From BOG-908 sp964244615 (lineage in GTDB: Bacteria; Pseudomonadota; Alphaproteobacteria; Acetobacterales; Acetobacteraceae), in contig CAXTJP010000064.1 in the NCBI GenBank assembly GCA_964244615.1, forward strand, positions 1 to 15,389: a stretch of DNA of 15,389 bases, read 5' to 3'. The notes below the pieces were generated by a model that made no database searches, was not told where the DNA came from, and was given only the letters and a program-made list of their open reading frames with translations. The translations under genes were made by a program, and so were the position numbers. Below are positions 11,645 through 15,389 of this stretch, piece by piece; the first letter of the stretch is position 1; every line of letters begins with the position of its first letter.

Positions 11645-14239
11645 TCAGGCCGACATCTGGTCGGCGAGACAGTGTCGCAGGGTCTCGATGAGCGCCTCGC
11701 GCCGCGATTTCTGCACGTAGTCGGTGAAGCCAGCGGCCCGGCCACGGTCGGCATCGGCCGGGCTGTTGCGTGCGGTCAAAGCTATCATCGGCAGCGCGGC
11801 CCAGATGCCGCCTTCGCGAACGGCTCGCGCGAAGCTCAGCCCGTCCATGTCGGGCATCTCGATGTCGGATACGATCGCCTCGACGGCCAACCCGTCCTCC
11901 CGCAACCGCAGCGCCTCGGCCGCGCTGCCGGCTGCGACCACGTCGTATCCGGCAGCCGACAGGGTGGGCACCAGGAGTTGTCGAAAGAAATCGCTGTCCT
12001 CGACGATCAGCACGCGCCGGCGTCGGACGAGGTCTGTGCCGGTCCCGCCGAACCAGTCACGCCAGGCCAGCGTCAGCCAGTGCGCGGTGTCGAGCACGTC
12101 GACAGCCTGGCCGGCGATCACCGCGGTGCCAAGCAGGCCCGGACGGGCCGCACCCAGTTCGATCCGCAGCCGGTCGTGAACCACGTCGACAATCGCGTCG
12201 ACCAGCAATCCCATGCTGCGCGTGCCGTCGGCAAACACCAGGACGGGTTGCATCGATCCCTCCAGGGCGGGTGCCTCGAAGCCGGTTACCGGCTGCATCG
12301 CGACGAGCGGCATAAGCTGTCCGCGATATTGCGTGACGAGCCCGCTGGCCGATTGCTCGATGCGGGACACCGGCAGGTTTTCCAGCCGCGCCACCAGGCT
12401 GAGCGGCACGGCGAAGACGGATTGGGCGGGTCCTGACCGGAACAGCAGCAGAGCCACCGGCGCCTCGGAGTGGGACGACCGAGGCTCACCCACGGTTTGC
12501 TCGCCTGGCGCCCTGGTGACGATGCCGGCGCCACGCGCGATGCCGTTGGTGTCCAGGATCATGATGACCGAGCCATCACCGAGGATGGTGTTGCCGCTGA
12601 ACATGGTGACGTGGCGCAGGATCGGCGCGACCGGCTTGACGACGATCTCCTCAGTGTCGAACACCTCGTCCACCACGATGCCGAGCAAGCCTTGGCCGGC
12701 CGCCACCACGACCACCGTCGTGACCGGCGGGGCCGCGTCCTGGCCGGCCTTGAGCGGAGATTGCGGCGGGTCCATGCCGAGCAGGGTCGACAGCGCGACC
12801 AACGGCAGCAGCTGTTCGCGAAGACGGAGAACCGGGGCGCCGCCGACATGCTCGATGGCCAGTCCGCCGGAAGCCACCGTAAGCCCGGAGCCGGTATGGG
12901 GATGGTCCTGCACGTCGCCGCCGACCTGGACCAGCTCCATCACGCTGATCTGCGGGATCGCGAAACGCTCGCCGGCGGCCTGCACGATCAGGGCCGAGAT
13001 GATGGCCAGGGTGAGCGGTATCTTGACGGTGAAGCACGAGCCCTGGCCGGGTGTGCTGTCCAGCTCGATGGTGCCGCCGATCTGTTCGACGTTGGAACGC
13101 ACTACGTCCATGCCGACACCCCGGCCGGAGATCGCAGTCACAACCTCGGCGGTCGAGAAGCCTGCCCGGAAGATGAAGGCGCGTGTCTGGGCGTCGGTCA
13201 TCGTCGCTAGTTCAGCCTCTGTCGCCAGTCCGCGCGACAGCGCCTTGGCGCGAATGCGGGAGACGTCCAGCCCGCGCCCGTCATCACCTATCTCGATGAT
13301 GATGTGGCCGCCTTCGTGGCACGCGGTCAGCAGGATGCGGCCGGTCTCCGGCTTGCCGGCAGCACGTCGGTCTTCCGGACGCTCCAGCCCGTGATCGGCG
13401 CTGTTGCGCACCATGTGCGTGAGCGGATCGCGGATCAGCTCCAGCACCTGCCGGTCGAGTTCGGTTTCCTGGCCGCGCATCTCCAGCACGATCTTCTTGC
13501 CGGTCTCCTGTGCCAGGTCGCGTACCAGGCGCGGCAGCTTGTTCCAGGCGGTGCCGATGGGCTGCATGCGCGTCTTCATCACGCCCTCCTGCAGGTCGGA
13601 GGTGATGTGCGACAGCCGCTGCAGCGGGGCGCTGAAGCTGGTGTTGCCCTGCAAGCGTGACAGCTGCAGCAACTGGTTGCGGGTGAGCACCAGTTCGCCC
13701 ACCAGGGTCATCAGTTCCTCCAGCAGGTCGACGGCGACGCGTATGGTTTGGGGCGCGACCGGCGGCTCCGGCGCGGGATCGGCGGGTTTCGTGTCCGAGG
13801 GTCCGGCTGGCGTCGGCGCAGGTGTCGCACAGGCCGGCGAAGCCCGCCCGGCCACCGGCGCCTCTCCCGCGGCGACCCGGTCCAACGCCGCGATCACCGC
13901 TTCGTCGTCGCCCGCGGGTTCGACCCCGGCGGTGCCGAGGACGGCCACGATGGCCTTGATGCAATCCAGCGCGTTGAGCACCAGGCTGATGACGCAGGGC
14001 GTCGCTTCGAGCGCGCCGTCGCGCACGCCGCCGAGCACGTTCTCCGCCGCATGGGCCACACGCTCCAGCCTCGGCAGCCCGAGGAAGCCGCAAGTGCCCT
14101 TGATGGTGTGTACCAGCCGGAAGATCAGCGACAGGGTTGCCTGATCGTTCGGTGTGCCCTCGAGCTTGACCAGAGCCAGGTCGAGCTCCGCCAGGCTCTC
14201 GTTCGTTTCGGTTAGGAACTCGGGAAGCAGATCGTCCAT
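11645..14239 (-). CDS. cheA: Hybrid chemotaxis histidine kinase CheA with two CheW-type domains and a C-terminal receiver
   Basis: Kinase that passes phosphate from its Hpt histidine to CheY and CheB according to receptor state. Domains in the 864-aa protein are as follows. Hpt is at about 1-105, with His44 in LVHTIKGTCGFLG. A Pro/Ala linker (about 128-164) stands where a P2 domain would be. The dimerisation helices span about 165-235. The ATPase domain has HMVRNSADHG (Asn279), GDDGRGLD (318-325) and SGRGVGMDVV (371-380). The first CheW-like domain is at about 408-565, a second at about 593-725, and a receiver at about 741-862 with Asp792 (SDIEMPDMDG). ATG 14239 is chosen over the in-frame GTG 14263 because GGAG lies 6 nt upstream and family members begin MDDLL. 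The receiver may act as phosphate sink or feedback element (inference). Confidence 0.95.
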   Translation of the reverse strand: MDDLLPEFLTETNESLAELDLALVKLEGTPNDQATLSLIFRLVHTIKGTCGFLGLPRLERVAHAAENVLGGVRDGALEATPCVISLVLNALDCIKAIVAVLGTAGVEPAGDDEAVIAALDRVAAGEAPVAGRASPACATPAPTPAGPSDTKPADPAPEPPVAPQTIRVAVDLLEELMTLVGELVLTRNQLLQLSRLQGNTSFSAPLQRLSHITSDLQEGVMKTRMQPIGTAWNKLPRLVRDLAQETGKKIVLEMRGQETELDRQVLELIRDPLTHMVRNSADHGLERPEDRRAAGKPETGRILLTACHEGGHIIIEIGDDGRGLDVSRIRAKALSRGLATEAELATMTDAQTRAFIFRAGFSTAEVVTAISGRGVGMDVVRSNVEQIGGTIELDSTPGQGSCFTVKIPLTLAIISALIVQAAGERFAIPQISVMELVQVGGDVQDHPHTGSGLTVASGGLAIEHVGGAPVLRLREQLLPLVALSTLLGMDPPQSPLKAGQDAAPPVTTVVVVAAGQGLLGIVVDEVFDTEEIVVKPVAPILRHVTMFSGNTILGDGSVIMILDTNGIARGAGIVTRAPGEQTVGEPRSSHSEAPVALLLFRSGPAQSVFAVPLSLVARLENLPVSRIEQSASGLVTQYRGQLMPLVAMQPVTGFEAPALEGSMQPVLVFADGTRSMGLLVDAIVDVVHDRLRIELGAARPGLLGTAVIAGQAVDVLDTAHWLTLAWRDWFGGTGTDLVRRRRVLIVEDSDFFRQLLVPTLSAAGYDVVAAGSAAEALRLREDGLAVEAIVSDIEMPDMDGLSFARAVREGGIWAALPMIALTARNSPADADRGRAAGFTDYVQKSRREALIETLRHCLADQMSA

Positions 14240-14356
14240 GAAGGCTCCACGACCGGGTTGCACCGGGCGCGCCCCGATTGGATGGCTGCCGGTGCGGAAC
14301 AGGATGACCCGAGGGAGACAAGATTCGGTAAAAGGGCGAAGCCTTGCGGGAGGCGG

Positions 14357-14986
14357 CTATCGCGCGACCAGGCGTGTCGGACCGTCCAGGGCGATGCGCA
14401 GGCCGAGCCGCTCGGCGCGCAGGCAGGTGATGGCCACCGCGACGTCCCTCGGGCTTGCTGCCGCCGATTGCAGCCCTTCGGGCTGGTCCAGGCACTGTCC
14501 GAGCACCGCCGGCCAACCGGCGCGCGGTCCGGCGATCTCGAGCGACAGCCCGCCATCCTCGCCGGCCAGACGTATGCTGCCGCCGCGCGGCAGGGATTGC
14601 GCCGCCAGCAGCAGCAGGTTGGGCGACAGCCGGCGCGGTGCCTCGGCCAGGGTGACAGGCAGGCCGGAGAGATCCACCTGCAGCCGCTCGATGCCCGGCA
14701 GGCCGGCGACGAGACAGGCCGGCTCAGGCGCCTCCTCGTCCGCACTCCAGGCGCTGCGCAGCAGGCGTAGCCGGTCTGCGAGTTCCTGCGCACAGTCGCT
14801 GGCCAGGCTCAGCGCCTCCGGGTCGCCATCCTTTCCCGTCATGGCCAGCGCGGCCGCCAGTGCGCCCACGGTGCCCGCCAGGTCGTGGCACAGCCGTGCG
14901 CACAGGGTGGACGCCAGCGACAAGCCGTCCGGCCCGTCAGGCGACACCGGGTCTGCCGAACCCCCCGCGTCGGAAGCCCGTTCCAT
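14357..14986 (-). CDS. ChpT-type histidine phosphotransferase family protein
   Basis: The 209-aa protein resembles ChpT/DUF2328 proteins, which look like histidine kinases with a lost ATPase and relay phosphate between a hybrid kinase and response regulators (CckA to CtrA/CpdR in Caulobacter). The phospho-histidine motif is ARLCHDLAGTVGALAAALAM with His34, close to the ChpT position. A second helix with ELADRLRLLRSAW (68-80) completes the dimerisation hairpin. The C-terminal half is a degenerate ATPase-like fold with no N or G box. ATG 14986 has AGGGGGA about 8 nt upstream. It is the first gene of the che operon, 117 nt before cheA, so its natural partner may be the receiver domain of this CheA or CheY rather than CtrA (inference). 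The gene overlaps no neighbour. Confidence 0.8.
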   Translation of the reverse strand: MERASDAGGSADPVSPDGPDGLSLASTLCARLCHDLAGTVGALAAALAMTGKDGDPEALSLASDCAQELADRLRLLRSAWSADEEAPEPACLVAGLPGIERLQVDLSGLPVTLAEAPRRLSPNLLLLAAQSLPRGGSIRLAGEDGGLSLEIAGPRAGWPAVLGQCLDQPEGLQSAAASPRDVAVAITCLRAERLGLRIALDGPTRLVAR

Positions 14987-15040
14987 GCGTCAAATCCCCC
15001 TGCAACACCATGTGCCGGCATCGGCCGCCCGGAGCAGAGC

Positions 15041-15229
15041 ATGACCATTTTCGGCACGGCCTACGAACCCGGACAGCTGGTCCGCCACACCGGCCGTCCG
15101 GACTGGGGCGTAGGCCAGGTGCAGTCGGTGGTCGGCGCGCGGGTCACGGTGAACTTCGAGCATGCGGGTAAAGTTCTCATCAACACCGCGGTTGTAGCGT
15201 TGCAGGTGGAGGATGACCCGCACGCGTGA
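15041..15229 (+). CDS. DUF3553 family protein (62 aa)
   Basis: The small protein contains the DUF3553 core: PGQLVRHTGRPDWGVGQVQS, then GARVTVNFEHAGKVLIN. It looks like a single small beta-barrel domain similar in style to nucleic-acid-associated KOW/CarD-like folds, but its function is unknown to me. ATG 15041 has GGAG 6 nt upstream; the frame extends further upstream but has no better start. It diverges from the ChpT-like gene (54 nt between the starts, so promoters must be very close or overlap). It is followed 60 nt later by moaA, a neighbour pair I recall from alphaproteobacteria. Confidence 0.85.
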   Translation: MTIFGTAYEPGQLVRHTGRPDWGVGQVQSVVGARVTVNFEHAGKVLINTAVVALQVEDDPHA

Positions 15230-15289
15230 GGACACGCCTGACCCGCCCCCCTTGACCCGCCCCGCCCTAGCCGCGACTTCTGGCGCATC

Positions 15290-15389
15290 ATGTCCGTCCT
15301 GACCGATCCGTTTGCCCGGCGCATCACCTACCTTCGCGTCTCGGTCACCGACCGCTGCGACCTTCGCTGCGTCTACTGCATGGCCGAGG
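15290..15389 (+). CDS. moaA: GTP 3',8-cyclase MoaA, N-terminal fragment cut by the window end
   Basis: Radical-SAM enzyme of the first step of molybdenum cofactor synthesis. Only 33 codons are visible. They contain the family N-terminus DPFARRITYLRVSVTDRCDL and the 4Fe-4S motif CDLRCVYC (Cys23, Cys27, Cys30; C-x3-C-x2-C). Start ATG 15290 is chosen because the protein begins MSVLTDPF like relatives; no strong Shine-Dalgarno is seen before it. It runs off the right edge. Confidence 0.93.
   Translation, partial: MSVLTDPFARRITYLRVSVTDRCDLRCVYCMAE

Noticed and set aside
12213..13394. Plus-strand frame of 393 codons inside cheA
   Set aside because: Ser/Thr/Arg-rich shadow with no domain; the minus strand carries complete CheA motifs.

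Overview
The window joins two very different pieces of DNA. The right part (about 6060-15389) is ordinary chromosome of a GC-rich bacterium, most likely an alphaproteobacterium of the Rhodospirillales/Acetobacteraceae kind. That placement is inferred from a CheA-CheY fusion, a ChpT-type histidine phosphotransferase, a DUF3553 protein beside moaA, and very GC-rich third codon positions. The left part (1-6059) is the end of an integrated, prophage-like element that abuts the 3' end of a tRNA-Glu(CUC) gene.

Element, read on the minus strand away from the tRNA: a small serine recombinase (5140-4535); about 1 kb of tiny or broken reading frames (4534-3561); a zinc-finger-like protein of unknown role (3560-2874); a ParB-like nuclease-fold protein (2884-2078); a degenerate HNH-like protein (1811-1332); a T7 gp14-like internal virion protein (1332-571); and small hypothetical genes down to the window edge. 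The usual T7-type neighbours (tail tubular proteins, gp15, gp16) are absent, so the element is mosaic or decayed. Between recombinase and tRNA, on the plus strand, lies a Rap1a/Tai-family (immunity-protein-like) gene that appears frameshifted, followed by three copies of GTGGGTGG close to the tRNA end.

The most striking structure is directly upstream of the recombinase. Six TGTCC half-sites in 129 bp pair into three inverted-repeat sites of 32, 34 and 30 bp (5151-5182, 5186-5219, 5250-5279), which resembles a three-subsite resolvase res locus. A related, less regular copy of the motif lies about 3.1 kb away (1993-2033), inside the element.

Host part: tRNA-Glu (minus). Then a two-gene plus-strand operon, galU (UTP-glucose-1-phosphate uridylyltransferase) and a phosphomannomutase/phosphoglucomutase, which supplies activated sugars for envelope polysaccharide. 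Converging on it is a complete minus-strand chemotaxis operon: ChpT-like phosphotransferase, hybrid cheA with two CheW domains and a receiver, cheW, cheY, cheB, cheR. The last four genes are joined by three 4-nt GTGA overlaps. Diverging from this operon are a DUF3553 gene and the first 33 codons of moaA (molybdenum cofactor), cut by the window end.
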